The position numbers and the translations under genes were made by a program. From the NCBI GenBank assembly GCA_903896505.1, contig CAITXU010000286.1:1-39130 (forward strand): DNA of 39,130 nt, in the 5' to 3' direction. The DNA comes from an uncultured Verrucomicrobiota bacterium. Lineage in GTDB: Bacteria > Verrucomicrobiota > Verrucomicrobiia > Limisphaerales > UBA9464. Below, piece by piece: positions 1-8,364 of the stretch. Below the pieces are notes generated by a model. The model was not told the DNA's origin. It saw only the letters and a program-made list of their open reading frames with translations, and did no database searches. Every line of letters begins with the position of its first letter. Position 1 is the first letter of the stretch.

Positions 1-359
1 TCCCACATCAGCCCCAGCAGCCCATCAAACCATTCCCTCCGCTGCTCCGCAGGCCAGGAGGCCATCTCCGACCGCATCCGTTCCACCGCCTCCTCCCCAT
101 GAATCAATCCGTATCGCCTCAATAACTCCTCCTCGTCCGGCAACACCTCAGGACGGGAGGCCACCTCCACCAGCACATGGAAGTGATTGGACATGATGCA
201 GTACGTGAGGATCCGCAACCCACAGAACCCGGCATAGGCCGTCATCCAATGCACAAACTGCTCCTTCTCATTCGCCTCGAAGATGAACCGCCGGTCCACC
301 ACCCGCGAAACACAGTGGTAATACCCACAGCCCTCCAGCTTCAACCGTGCCTGCCGCAT
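1..359 (-). CDS. REP-associated (Y1/RAYT) transposase, 3' end cut by window edge
   Basis: The first 119 codons of a single-strand DNA transposase of the IS200-like Y1 (TnpA_REP, RAYT) family are present. The product begins MRQARLKLEG and carries the family's HUH metal-binding motif as HFH in SNHFHVLVEV at about residues 57-66. The catalytic Tyr expected further on is not identified here, and the C-terminus lies outside the window. RAYTs cut and move short palindromic REP sequences and are usually single-copy domesticated enzymes. A second, diverged relative starts at 38956 on the other strand; about 42 of its 58 visible residues match this one. The ATG at 357-359 follows closely on a GGGACAGGT motif also found upstream of the second copy. 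Family assignment is confident; current activity is unknown. Confidence 0.85.
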   Translation of the reverse strand, partial: MRQARLKLEGCGYYHCVSRVVDRRFIFEANEKEQFVHWMTAYAGFCGLRILTYCIMSNHFHVLVEVASRPEVLPDEEELLRRYGLIHGEEAVERMRSEMASWPAEQRREWFDGLLGLMW

Positions 360-364
360 AAATC

Positions 365-376
365 ACCTGTCCCTTT
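365..376 (-). repeat. Motif AAAGGGACAGGT upstream of left RAYT
   Basis: Read on the minus strand, AAAGGGACAGGT lies a few bases before the transposase start codon. The identical 12-mer occurs at 38902-38913 on the plus strand, upstream of the second transposase, and both are followed by a similar short A/T-rich stretch. Shared sequence beside both copies suggests an element end or recognition sequence, but that role is inferred. Confidence 0.5.
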
Positions 377-393
377 ATATTTGAATACGTAAA

Positions 394-414
394 AAGCCCG
401 CATGGAGCGGGCTT
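394..414 (-). terminator. Rho-independent terminator of the small secreted protein gene
   Basis: AAGCCCGC (394-401) and GCGGGCTT (407-414) form a perfect 8-bp stem around a 5-base loop. On the minus strand the stem runs into a T tract (complement of the A run from 391). It lies about 10 bases beyond the stop codon at 424, as expected for an intrinsic terminator. Confidence 0.85.
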
Positions 415-423
415 GAGTTGCGA

Positions 424-741
424 TTACTTCGCGTCCTCGATCTTGGCAACCTGGATCTTGGAGGTGCCGTCCTCTTCTTTGACTTCGCCGGTCACGGTGA
501 TCTTCTTGGTGCCCGAGCAAAGGTTGTCGTGGTGATAGTCCTTGCTGACAGGGCCGACCAGCCAGTAGAGCTTGGTCTTGTCACCTTCTTTGACCTCCAA
601 GACATTCTGGCACTTTTCAGCCTTCTTGAGGGCGCACTTGAGACACTTGCCTTCGCCGGTCATCGTGACCTCTTTCGCCGCGAAAGTGGTCGTCGAATAA
701 GCGAGGGCCGCGATGATGGCCAATTTGAGAGTGGTTTTCAT
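424..741 (-). CDS. Small secreted Cys-containing protein, unknown function
   Basis: A 105-residue protein with a clear Sec signal peptide (MKTTLKLAIIAALAYSTTTFA, cleavage near residue 21-22). The mature part begins with a CxxC pair (GKCLKCALKKAEKC) followed by another Cys in NLCSGTKK. It is rich in short beta-prone segments (KEVTMTGEG, KKITVTGEVKEE), which suggests a small OB-like or beta-barrel domain. Similar short secreted proteins with paired cysteines occur in Verrucomicrobiota, Planctomycetes and Bacteroidota, but I cannot name a function. The cysteines could bind metal or form disulfides. It is monocistronic, with its own terminator, and is divergent from mobA with about 77 bases between starts. 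Confidence 0.8.
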   Translation of the reverse strand: MKTTLKLAIIAALAYSTTTFAAKEVTMTGEGKCLKCALKKAEKCQNVLEVKEGDKTKLYWLVGPVSKDYHHDNLCSGTKKITVTGEVKEEDGTSKIQVAKIEDAK

Positions 742-818
742 GATGGTTTTTGTGTACTTCAGAAACTTTCGTCAAACAAAGACCATCGGCCTTCTTTTGG
801 CAAGTCTCGTTTTACCCG

Positions 819-1418
819 ATGAGAATCGCAGGAGTTGTCATGGCTGGTGGGGAGTCAAAACGCATGGGACGCGACAAAGCGGCCATGATTCGCCTTGTGT
901 CGCCAAACGAGCCATCTGGAAAAACCCAAACTTGGCTCGAACGCCAATTGAGGCTTCTTGAAGACTGCGGTTTTGAACCCCAAGCGGTCTCATGGAGTCG
1001 GGATCAACCACCCCCTTCCCTACCGTGCGGGGCGACGTTGATTCGGGACCGGGCTAAAAACGGGGGACCTTTGGTCGGCCTGGAAGCGGCATTGACTGAA
1101 TCACCCACCTCGCTGGTGTTCATTCTCGCCGTCGACCTTCAGCGAATGAGCCCGGCCGTTGTAACGGAAATCCGGGCCAAGGCGCGAAGCGGATGCGGCG
1201 TTGTTCCCATGATCGGGGACCAACCGGAGCCACTCAGTGCCATTTATCCCTCGTCCGCTCTTCCCGAAATTCGGCGACGACTTCAACGACAGGAGTATTC
1301 CATGTGCAGACTTGTCGAGGTTGGTTTAGCCCGCGGGTGGCTTTCGCCGTGGTTAGTGCCCGCCGACTGTTCGCAAAACTTTGCCAATTGGAATCAGCCT
1401 TCGGACCTCGATTCCTGA
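819..1418 (+). CDS. mobA: Molybdenum cofactor guanylyltransferase (MobA family)
   Basis: A 199-residue nucleotidyltransferase. It attaches GMP to molybdopterin to form the dinucleotide cofactor in the cytoplasm. The N-terminal MAGGESKRMGRDKA is the family's GTP-binding signature, which normally reads LAGGxSxRMGxDKA. NWNQPSDL near the C-terminus matches the family's NxNTPxDL motif. The usual CDMP metal site is altered to AVDLQRM, so only one Asp is clear. The reading frame is open back to 750, but the ATG at 819 puts the signature at the usual distance from the N-terminus and was chosen for that reason. The 3' end overlaps the convergent mutS gene by 25 bases. A closely related CTP-type transferase cannot be excluded. 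Confidence 0.8.
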   Translation: MRIAGVVMAGGESKRMGRDKAAMIRLVSPNEPSGKTQTWLERQLRLLEDCGFEPQAVSWSRDQPPPSLPCGATLIRDRAKNGGPLVGLEAALTESPTSLVFILAVDLQRMSPAVVTEIRAKARSGCGVVPMIGDQPEPLSAIYPSSALPEIRRRLQRQEYSMCRLVEVGLARGWLSPWLVPADCSQNFANWNQPSDLDS

Positions 1419-3976
1419 CTTGGCGCCTGTTGAGCGAGAAACAGGTCCAATTGGGGTGGCGGCCCCAGTTGTTGTAATTGAACCCGTTCACGACGAAATC
1501 GCTTGGGGGAAGTCGCTTGGGGTTCCTTCGCTGGCCCCCCTATAAGTTGCTGAACGTTGAGTTCGGCCTCTTCCAATACCCGCAGAATCTCCTTGGCTCG
1601 TTCGATGACTTCGCGTGGAACACCGGCAAGGCGGGCGACCTGAATGCCGTAGCTTTTGTCTGTGCCGCCGGGGAGCACTTTCCGCAGAAAAATAATCTGG
1701 TCGTTCCACTCACGGACCGCGACATGGAAATTTCGACAGCGCTTCAGCTTGTTGGCCAGTTCAGTCAACTCATGGTAGTGGGTGGCAAAGAGAGTTTTAG
1801 CTCCAACTTGATGGTGGAGGAACTCGACGATGCTCCACGCCAGACTCAAGCCATCAAACGTGCTGGTGCCACGTCCGATCTCATCCAAAATCACCAGACT
1901 ATGACGGGTGGCAAGGTTGAGGATACCCGCCGTTTCGGTCATCTCGACCATGAAGGTGCTCTGGCCCCTGGAAAGGTCGTCGCTGGCCCCGATGCGCGTA
2001 AAAATCCGATCTACCCGGTCGATACGGGCAGAGGATGCCGAAACCCATGAGCCGACGTGGGCCAGAATGCACAGCAGGGCCACCTGTCGAATATAGGTGC
2101 TCTTCCCCGCCATGTTTGGGCCAGTGATCAACACAATCTGCTGTTCTTCCGGGTCCAGTAGGGTGTCGTTGGGGACGAATCTTTCCTCCAATTGCGCGCG
2201 TTCGATGGCCGGGTGCCGTCCGTCATGGACATCGAATCGTCCCTCGGTTCCAATTTCGGGCCGCACCCATCCGTGAAGGCGGGCCGTTTCTGCAAATGCC
2301 CCCAATACGTCGAGTTGAGCCAGTGCGGATGCCGTATTTTGGATGGCGAGAAGGTCCGCCATCACCCGTTCACGCAATTCGAGGAACAGTTGATATTCAA
2401 GTTTCGCCCCCCGTTCTTCAGCACCCAAAATTTTCGCCTCGGTCTCTTTAAGCTGGGGAGTGATAAACCGTTCTCCATTGGCGACGGTTTGTTTCCGAAT
2501 GTAGTCGGACGGCACCTTTGCGAGGTTGGAACGAGTGACCTCAATGAAGTACCCAAAGACCGAGTTGAACCCAATTTTCAGGGATGGAATACCGGTGCGA
2601 GCGATCTCATCCTGCTGCAAGCGCGCAATCCAATCCTTTCCGCCCCTGGAGGCCATCCGCAATTCATCCAACTCCGGACTGTATCCATCGCGAATCATTC
2701 CCCCTTCCTTGACCGCAAGCGGAGGGTCCCCGGCCAAGGCCAAGTCGAGCTTATCGACCAATTCGGGCAAGGGCGAAAGAAGCCCCCCCAGGGATTCCAG
2801 CAACGGAGATGTCTCACGAGGGATCGCCGCCTTTTCGACCAGGGCGCGAATAGAGGGGACTCTTCGCAAGGCCTCGCGCAGCGCGACCAAATCCCGTGCA
2901 TTACCCGAACCGAGGCTCAATCGGCTCAAGGTGCGTTCCAAATCACGGACCTCTGCCAGTGCCCCTCGAAATGACTCAAGACCGTCGGTTTGGGTAAGCC
3001 AGGCCGCCACCGCCCCCTGTCGAAGAAGAATGGAATCGACCGCCCCCAGCGGTTGGGTCAGCCAGTCCCTTAGTTTTCGTGCCCCCATCGGGGTCACTGT
3101 TCGATTGAGTGCCGAATACAAGGTCAGCGCCTTGGGAGAACTTGAAGCCAGAGGTTCAATGACCTCCAGATTCCGCAACGAAACCGAATCGAGGACCAGG
3201 AAATCGCCCACCTCATAATAAGCAATCCGGGTCAGGTGAGGAACGCTCCGCCGCAGGTGATGGATCAAGTAGTGAAGGACGCCCCCGGCCGCAGCCACAG
3301 CGGATGACCTTCCCTTGAGCCCGAATCCGTCGAGCGACGCGACTTGGAACTGATCCCGGAGAGTAAAAAAGGCCGTTTCAGCTTGAAACGTCCAGTCTTC
3401 ATACCCGTTCAGCTGGGCATTGCATCCCGACAGTAACTCTTGAATGCTTGGAGCGTTGGCTGGGAAAATAACCTCGGCGGGCCTAAGTCGGTCCAATTCG
3501 GCCAAGACGTTACGCCCCGAATCGAGCTCCGTTACGCGAAATTCCCCGGTGGTCAAATCGACCACCGCGACCCCCCAATTCGTCCCGCCTCCAACGACCG
3601 CCGCCAAAAAATTATTTCGCTCGGCCGACAGCAACCGGTCATCGAAATGGGTTCCCGGAGACAAGATGGCCGTCACCTCCCGCTGGACCAGCTTTCCCGG
3701 CTTGGCCTCCTCCGTTTGATCGCAGATGGCCACCTTGCGTCCCGCCTTGAGAATCCGTCCAATGTAGGCGTTCGCGGCATGATAGGGTATCCCACACATG
3801 GGAATGCCCTGGCGCTGGGTCAATGCCACGTTGAGCAATTGGGCCCCCTCCTGGGCATCCTCAAAAAACAGTTCGTAGAAATCACCCAGTCGGTACAGCA
3901 ACAGGGCATCTTTCGGCAGGGACGCCTTGATGCGCCTGTATTGGGCCATCATCGGAGTCAATTGAACCTCGGACAT
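1394..3976 (-). CDS. mutS: DNA mismatch repair protein MutS
   Basis: An 860-residue protein, the usual MutS1 length. The mismatch-reading Phe-x-Glu motif is FYE at residues 33-35 in LGDFYELFFED. The C-terminal ATPase has Walker A GPNMAGKST, a Walker B ending in LVILDEIGRGTSTFDG, and FATHYHELTEL. The protein binds base mismatches and small loops and, with ATP, recruits the rest of the repair machinery. No mutL is in the window. The start codon follows a purine-rich GGGGAGAGAG-type stretch only on the opposite strand, so no ribosome site was identified. It is divergent from hemB, with as few as 33 bases between the annotated starts. Confidence 0.98.
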   Translation of the reverse strand: MSEVQLTPMMAQYRRIKASLPKDALLLYRLGDFYELFFEDAQEGAQLLNVALTQRQGIPMCGIPYHAANAYIGRILKAGRKVAICDQTEEAKPGKLVQREVTAILSPGTHFDDRLLSAERNNFLAAVVGGGTNWGVAVVDLTTGEFRVTELDSGRNVLAELDRLRPAEVIFPANAPSIQELLSGCNAQLNGYEDWTFQAETAFFTLRDQFQVASLDGFGLKGRSSAVAAAGGVLHYLIHHLRRSVPHLTRIAYYEVGDFLVLDSVSLRNLEVIEPLASSSPKALTLYSALNRTVTPMGARKLRDWLTQPLGAVDSILLRQGAVAAWLTQTDGLESFRGALAEVRDLERTLSRLSLGSGNARDLVALREALRRVPSIRALVEKAAIPRETSPLLESLGGLLSPLPELVDKLDLALAGDPPLAVKEGGMIRDGYSPELDELRMASRGGKDWIARLQQDEIARTGIPSLKIGFNSVFGYFIEVTRSNLAKVPSDYIRKQTVANGERFITPQLKETEAKILGAEERGAKLEYQLFLELRERVMADLLAIQNTASALAQLDVLGAFAETARLHGWVRPEIGTEGRFDVHDGRHPAIERAQLEERFVPNDTLLDPEEQQIVLITGPNMAGKSTYIRQVALLCILAHVGSWVSASSARIDRVDRIFTRIGASDDLSRGQSTFMVEMTETAGILNLATRHSLVILDEIGRGTSTFDGLSLAWSIVEFLHHQVGAKTLFATHYHELTELANKLKRCRNFHVAVREWNDQIIFLRKVLPGGTDKSYGIQVARLAGVPREVIERAKEILRVLEEAELNVQQLIGGPAKEPQATSPKRFRRERVQLQQLGPPPQLDLFLAQQAPSQESRSEG

Positions 3977-4009
3977 TTAGGGGAGAGAGAATAGTCGGCA
4001 CCCTGGTCA

Positions 4010-5089
4010 ATGGAAAGCATCGTTGCCCCGGACTGCGCCATGAACGCCGGACTCGCGACCGCACCGGGATATGCCTATGATTACCCCGTGAACGTCCATC
4101 TGGATCGCCGATCTCGCCGGTTACGGGCAACACCGGCCATACGTCAATTGGTACAAGAAATCGACCTGGCTCCACGCCAGCTCATTGCCCCGCTGTTCGT
4201 TCGGGAAGGGGGGGGGCCTCCGGTTGAGATCGGGTCCATGCCCGGAGTGGTGCGATACAGTGTGGCGGATCTGGTCAACGAATGTCGGCAACTGGCGGAA
4301 TTGGGAATTCCCGCCGTGGCGTTGTTTCCCGTCACGGACCCTGCGGAGAAAGACCCCATCGGGCGCGAGGCATTGAACCCCGATTGCCTGGTTCTTCGCG
4401 CGGTTCGAGCCATCAAGTCAGCGGTCCCCGGACTCCTGGTGTTTACCGACCTTGCTTTGGACCCCTACACAACCCATGGCCACGACGGTCTCCTGACATC
4501 CGACGGTACCGATGTCGACAATGACGCCACGGTAGAGGTGCTGGCGCAAATGGCGATCTTGCACGGACGTACCGGAAGCGACTTTGTCGCACCCAGCGAC
4601 ATGATGGATGGTCGTGTCGGAGCCATCCGGCGGACCTTGGATGCCGCCGACCTGTCGAACGTCGGAATTCTGGCCTATTCTGCCAAATTTGCCTCCGCCT
4701 ATTACGGACCCTTCCGTGAGGCCGTCGGAAGTGCGTCCGCGGCAGGAACTCGTTCTCTCGATAAACGAACCTATCAATTGAATCCGAGCAACCGACGCGA
4801 GGCCATTCAAGATGCCCTGCTCGATGAAGCGGAAGGTGCGGACATCCTGATGGTCAAACCGGCGGGTGCCTATCTGGACATTCTTTCAGAACTCCGACGC
4901 GCCACCCGGCTGCCCCTGGCAGCTTATCAAGTGAGCGGCGAGTACGCACAAATTCACGCTGCAGCCCGCCTCGGATGGCTGGATTATCGAAAGACGCGGG
5001 ACGAATCTCTCATCGCCATTCGACGGGCCGGAGCCGACATGATCCTCACTTACTTTGCAAAAGAGATCGCAGACGAGCTTCGCACCTAA
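4010..5089 (+). CDS. hemB: Porphobilinogen synthase (delta-aminolevulinate dehydratase)
   Basis: This enzyme joins two 5-aminolevulinate molecules into porphobilinogen, the second common step of tetrapyrrole synthesis. Both Schiff-base lysines are visible, in YSAKFAS and MVKPAGAY. The metal loop reads DLALDPYTTHGHDGL. Asp replaces the Cys ligands of zinc-dependent enzymes, which points to the Mg-dependent class. At 359 residues the annotated form is longer than usual (about 325-340). The first 26 residues look non-conserved, so an ATG at 4040 or a GTG at 4088 (V, then NVHLDRRSRRLR) may be the true start. Stand-alone gene; no other haem genes are in the window. Confidence 0.96.
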   Translation: MESIVAPDCAMNAGLATAPGYAYDYPVNVHLDRRSRRLRATPAIRQLVQEIDLAPRQLIAPLFVREGGGPPVEIGSMPGVVRYSVADLVNECRQLAELGIPAVALFPVTDPAEKDPIGREALNPDCLVLRAVRAIKSAVPGLLVFTDLALDPYTTHGHDGLLTSDGTDVDNDATVEVLAQMAILHGRTGSDFVAPSDMMDGRVGAIRRTLDAADLSNVGILAYSAKFASAYYGPFREAVGSASAAGTRSLDKRTYQLNPSNRREAIQDALLDEAEGADILMVKPAGAYLDILSELRRATRLPLAAYQVSGEYAQIHAAARLGWLDYRKTRDESLIAIRRAGADMILTYFAKEIADELRT

Positions 5090-5107
5090 AGTTTTTATAG
5101 GCAGAAG

Positions 5108-6583
5108 TTACGCGAGGTAGTGCAGGGTCCGGTCCAAGGCCGGATCGTCGAAGGTTATCCCGCCCAGGTCCACACGACCCGGGTCCATGTCCACACCGAT
5201 TTGACCGATGGGGTGACGACCGCCCGTGAAATACTGAACGGTCGAAAATCGGGCACTGGGACGACGACCCGCTGGATCGAGGATGGCCAGAGCGAGCACG
5301 TAACGCCCCTTGGGAAACGATGGAGGCAGTGAAAATTCACCCTGGATGCGAATCGGATCGGGTTCGATCCGGTAATGTTGGCCGTCGGCATCCCAGTCAT
5401 CACCGGGTAGACATTGCCGCAGATCCGTTCCGCCGAAATCAGCCGCCCAGGTCACACTCCGGCTTTCCATATCCAACAGGCTCACTTCCAAAGGCCAATC
5501 CGAATAGAACGGTGTAGAGCCGAGGTTTCTAACTTGAAGACCGATCTGCACCGGTTTTCCCCGGGGCCATTGAGCTGGAAAAGTCACCTGATCGAGCTGG
5601 AATCGATAACCAAACGCTCGCTGGACTTCCTCCGCACCGACTCGGGTTGCGGGCAACTGTCGGGAATAGTCGGCCACCCATCCCAAATGATTGGCGTGTA
5701 GGCGTCGGATGGTATTGATGAGATGAGTCCGATGTCCGGCGTCAATAACGGTATCGTCCGGGTTCTTCCCGGGTTGTATCTGGTAGTGCCCCCAGTCATA
5801 GGCCACTTCCCCTCCAATCGGTGCTGTTTTCCACCGGGGACTGATCGCCTCAATGGCCACACCATGGGTTTTCATTTGGTCAACGTGAGCAAACGAGTCC
5901 CAATAGATACCGAAGTTGAAGCCCTGGAAATCCCACGGATGACGAACCATCACCGGTTTTCTCTTAAATGCCTGAGTAAAGGCCTGACCAAGAAGTCGCT
6001 GCATTTCATCCGAAACGTCGGGATCGTGATGCTCACCCCATTTCCCTATCAACCCCATTTGAACATAGGCAACTCGTGGATCCGTGTCCCAGCACGCCCC
6101 CAATCTGCCGACCAATCGCATCAGTCGATGGCGGAATTCAGCACTGGTGTAATCGCCCGACCGTAAGTCTGCCGGCCAGTATTTTTCGTTTTCCGCCGAC
6201 CAATGCAGATAAACTCTTGGGATCACTTTGAGATTTGCCTCAGCCAATCCATGCCAGCTGTTGTGACAAAACTTCCGAATTCGGTCATCTCCATCCGATT
6301 CGGCGTTCTCGATCTGATTCCAACGGATGTACTGGCGAACGAGGGTCGCATAGTCGTGCTCGGAGGCCTTTGGACCCAACTCGGGCCGAAATCCCATCAG
6401 CGGATTTCGCAAAGCCAACCCATACTCGATCGGACGGACAACAACAGGATCGTCTGTTGCCCGGACCGCGGGCTTGGGGGCCGCCAATGGGACTGCCGAT
6501 TTTCCAGCCCATCCCATCCAGGCACCCGTTGCCACAACGGAAGCAAACCGCCTCCGGCTCATCAAATGGGCGGAGGTTTTCAT
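5108..6583 (-). CDS. Tat-exported DUF4832-type glycoside-hydrolase-like protein
   Basis: A 491-residue secreted protein. SRRRFASVVATGAWMGWAG near the N-terminus is a twin-arginine signal, and an alternative start at Met8 would leave it intact. The middle (about 60-310) resembles a TIM-barrel sugar hydrolase: RNPLMGFRPELG, YIRWNQIE, VIPRVYLHW, VAYVQMGLIGKWGEHH and PVMVRHPWDF follow the barrel-strand pattern of DUF4874/DUF4832 proteins. The last part (about 320-490) is beta-rich, matching the DUF4832 sandwich domain. Glu residues in IGKWGEHH and WNQIE are candidate catalytic residues, by inference only. The substrate is unknown. It is probably co-transcribed with the PAP2 gene, whose stop lies 6 bases before this start. 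Confidence 0.75.
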   Translation of the reverse strand: MKTSAHLMSRRRFASVVATGAWMGWAGKSAVPLAAPKPAVRATDDPVVVRPIEYGLALRNPLMGFRPELGPKASEHDYATLVRQYIRWNQIENAESDGDDRIRKFCHNSWHGLAEANLKVIPRVYLHWSAENEKYWPADLRSGDYTSAEFRHRLMRLVGRLGACWDTDPRVAYVQMGLIGKWGEHHDPDVSDEMQRLLGQAFTQAFKRKPVMVRHPWDFQGFNFGIYWDSFAHVDQMKTHGVAIEAISPRWKTAPIGGEVAYDWGHYQIQPGKNPDDTVIDAGHRTHLINTIRRLHANHLGWVADYSRQLPATRVGAEEVQRAFGYRFQLDQVTFPAQWPRGKPVQIGLQVRNLGSTPFYSDWPLEVSLLDMESRSVTWAADFGGTDLRQCLPGDDWDADGQHYRIEPDPIRIQGEFSLPPSFPKGRYVLALAILDPAGRRPSARFSTVQYFTGGRHPIGQIGVDMDPGRVDLGGITFDDPALDRTLHYLA

Positions 6584-6589
6584 GCAATT

Positions 6590-7282
6590 TTATGGCTCCG
6601 ACGCCCCCAAACCTCCCCACCGCCGCCAAATCCAGGCCCCACCCACCAAACCCAAGAAAGCGGCTGCCACCACATCGGAAAGGCGATGCGCCAGAAGGAA
6701 AATGCGCGAACACGCCACCAATATCGTCAACGCTAGGGCCAGGGCTCCCCAACGTCGCCGGGCAAGGATCAGGACACCCGCCGCACCGGCAACGGTCGAA
6801 GTATGTCCAGACGGGAACGCAGCGTAGTCATGTCGTCCGATTGTCCAGTGCCCCGCATGATAGGGGCCGTACCACCCCTGTTCGATTGCGGCACTGGGTC
6901 TCGCCCGCCCAATGATGCTCCGCAATAATGTTCCGGTCGCGCCGCAAAGGGCCGCCCCCACCAGCGCCATTCCGACCCATCGTCGATAGTCCTTTGGACC
7001 CCATCGGCGGACCGCAAAATAGGCCCCTCCCAGAAAAGCAATCACCGGCGGCCAATCCAGAAGTTTGCTGACCAATTCCGCAAAAAATCGGAGGCCGGGA
7101 GTGGAATTCGAACGGACCCAACGAATGACGTCTTCGTCGAAGTAAAACGCCGGCGCCAATAGAACGGCGGCCACAAGCAACATCCATCGGATGCTGTTGT
7201 CCCGCGCTTGTGGCTCAGCTGACGAAGGGATCTCCGGCGGTGGTTTCACCAATTCATTCAGCGGGGCAACAGACTCAGCCAT
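6590..7282 (-). CDS. PAP2-family membrane phosphatase
   Basis: A 230-residue integral membrane protein with about five hydrophobic segments. It has the three PAP2 motifs in order: LLRSIIGRARP (motif 1), AFPSGHTST (motif 2, catalytic His) and CSRIFLLAHRLSDVVAA (motif 3, nucleophile His). Such enzymes remove phosphate from lipid phosphates such as phosphatidate or undecaprenyl diphosphate, with the active site facing the periplasm. The substrate cannot be told from sequence. It precedes the DUF4832 gene by 6 bases, so the two are probably transcribed together. It is divergent from the amidohydrolase gene. Confidence 0.9.
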   Translation of the reverse strand: MAESVAPLNELVKPPPEIPSSAEPQARDNSIRWMLLVAAVLLAPAFYFDEDVIRWVRSNSTPGLRFFAELVSKLLDWPPVIAFLGGAYFAVRRWGPKDYRRWVGMALVGAALCGATGTLLRSIIGRARPSAAIEQGWYGPYHAGHWTIGRHDYAAFPSGHTSTVAGAAGVLILARRRWGALALALTILVACSRIFLLAHRLSDVVAAAFLGLVGGAWIWRRWGGLGASEP

Positions 7283-7393
7283 GGCGGTAGCATGGAACCT
7301 GTCTTGAGGTCAGGCCAGTTTCAACTTCCGGCAACGAGTTGGGTACCACCCTTCCCTGCCCTTGAAACAGTCGTTATCGTTCCGGCAACCACC

Positions 7394-8344
7394 ATGGGCT
7401 CGAACCGCTTCAATCGTCGCTCCTTTCTCCATACGCTGGGCACTGTTGGCCCCGCTAGCCTGGCGGGTTGCTTATGGAAACCATCAGGTGGGAATATCCT
7501 CGACACCCACACCCACTTCTACGACCCGCGACGTCCGGGAGGGGTCCCCTGGCCACCGGAAACAGACGCTATCCTGTATCGTCCTGTCTTGCCCCAGGAA
7601 TATCGTCAACTCGTCGAACCCCTGGGTGTCAAAGGAACTGTGGTGGTCGAAGCCAGTTCGCGGATCGAAGACAACCAATGGGTGTTGGACCTCATCGCTC
7701 AAGAACCCATGCTGATTGGACTTATCGGAAACCTGCCGGTGGGTGAGTCCCGATTCGAGCCTGCATGGGAAAAATACCGAAAAAACCCAAAATTCCGGGG
7801 TATTCGAATCCATTCCACCCAGATAGCGGCCGCACTCCAACCCTCGCTGGCACTGGACCATCTGGTGGAAGTGGGCCGTGCCGGACTGACGCTGGATGTC
7901 TTGGTGGGTCCTGACCAACTGGGAGAGGTGGCGACCCTGGCGGACAAGCTCCAATCTGTCCGCATCGTGGTGGACCACTGCGCCAATGTGCCCATGGGGC
8001 GTGCACCTCATCCCAGCCCATGGGTATCCGGTTTGGCTGCCTGTCACTATGCACCGAATGTCTCCATGAAAGTCTCCGGGTTGGCCGAAGGAACCGGACG
8101 AAGTCAGGGGGACGCCCCCCGGGATATGGAGGTCTACCGCCCAATTATCGATACCCTGTGGCATGTCCTCGGCGAAGACCGGTTGATATTTGGCAGCAAC
8201 TGGCCGGTGTCCACTCGTTTCGCCTCCTATCCGACGGTATTAGGAATTGTTCAAGATTTTTTTCGTGAAGTCGGCCCCACCGCCGCGCGAAAGTATTTTC
8301 ACCGGAATGGCGAGCGGATTTACGGTGTTCGTCTGCCCACATAG
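7394..8344 (+). CDS. Amidohydrolase-2 family protein, predicted Tat lipoprotein
   Basis: A TIM-barrel metal-dependent hydrolase of the COG3618 (sugar lactonase-like) group, about 316 residues from this start. NRRSFLHTLGTVGPASLAGC combines a twin-arginine motif with a lipobox (LAGC), so export and lipid anchoring are likely. The frame is open back to 7292, but only the ATG at 7394 places this signal at the N-terminus. Metal-site motifs are DTHTHFYDP (HxH on strand 1), RGIRIHS, and VVDHCANVP. The strand-8 motif is FGSNWPVS, where many relatives have FGSDWPV, so the usual catalytic Asp is Asn. The substrate is unknown; lactones or related sugar acids are the family's common substrates. It converges on purK. 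Confidence 0.82.
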   Translation: MGSNRFNRRSFLHTLGTVGPASLAGCLWKPSGGNILDTHTHFYDPRRPGGVPWPPETDAILYRPVLPQEYRQLVEPLGVKGTVVVEASSRIEDNQWVLDLIAQEPMLIGLIGNLPVGESRFEPAWEKYRKNPKFRGIRIHSTQIAAALQPSLALDHLVEVGRAGLTLDVLVGPDQLGEVATLADKLQSVRIVVDHCANVPMGRAPHPSPWVSGLAACHYAPNVSMKVSGLAEGTGRSQGDAPRDMEVYRPIIDTLWHVLGEDRLIFGSNWPVSTRFASYPTVLGIVQDFFREVGPTAARKYFHRNGERIYGVRLPT

Positions 8345-8364
8345 CAGGCGACGCGGTGCCTGCT
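8343..8364. terminator. Hairpin between convergent amidohydrolase and purK genes
   Basis: AGCAGGC (8343-8349) and GCCTGCT (8358-8364) form a perfect 7-bp stem with an 8-base loop. The left arm overlaps the amidohydrolase stop and the right arm touches the purK stop. There is no strong T tract on either strand, so bidirectional termination is plausible but not certain. Confidence 0.5.

Noticed and set aside
2192..2974. Long plus-strand frame opposite mutS
   Set aside because: It lies wholly within a certain mutS gene and its product has no recognisable family or signal; it is an antisense shadow of GC-rich coding DNA.
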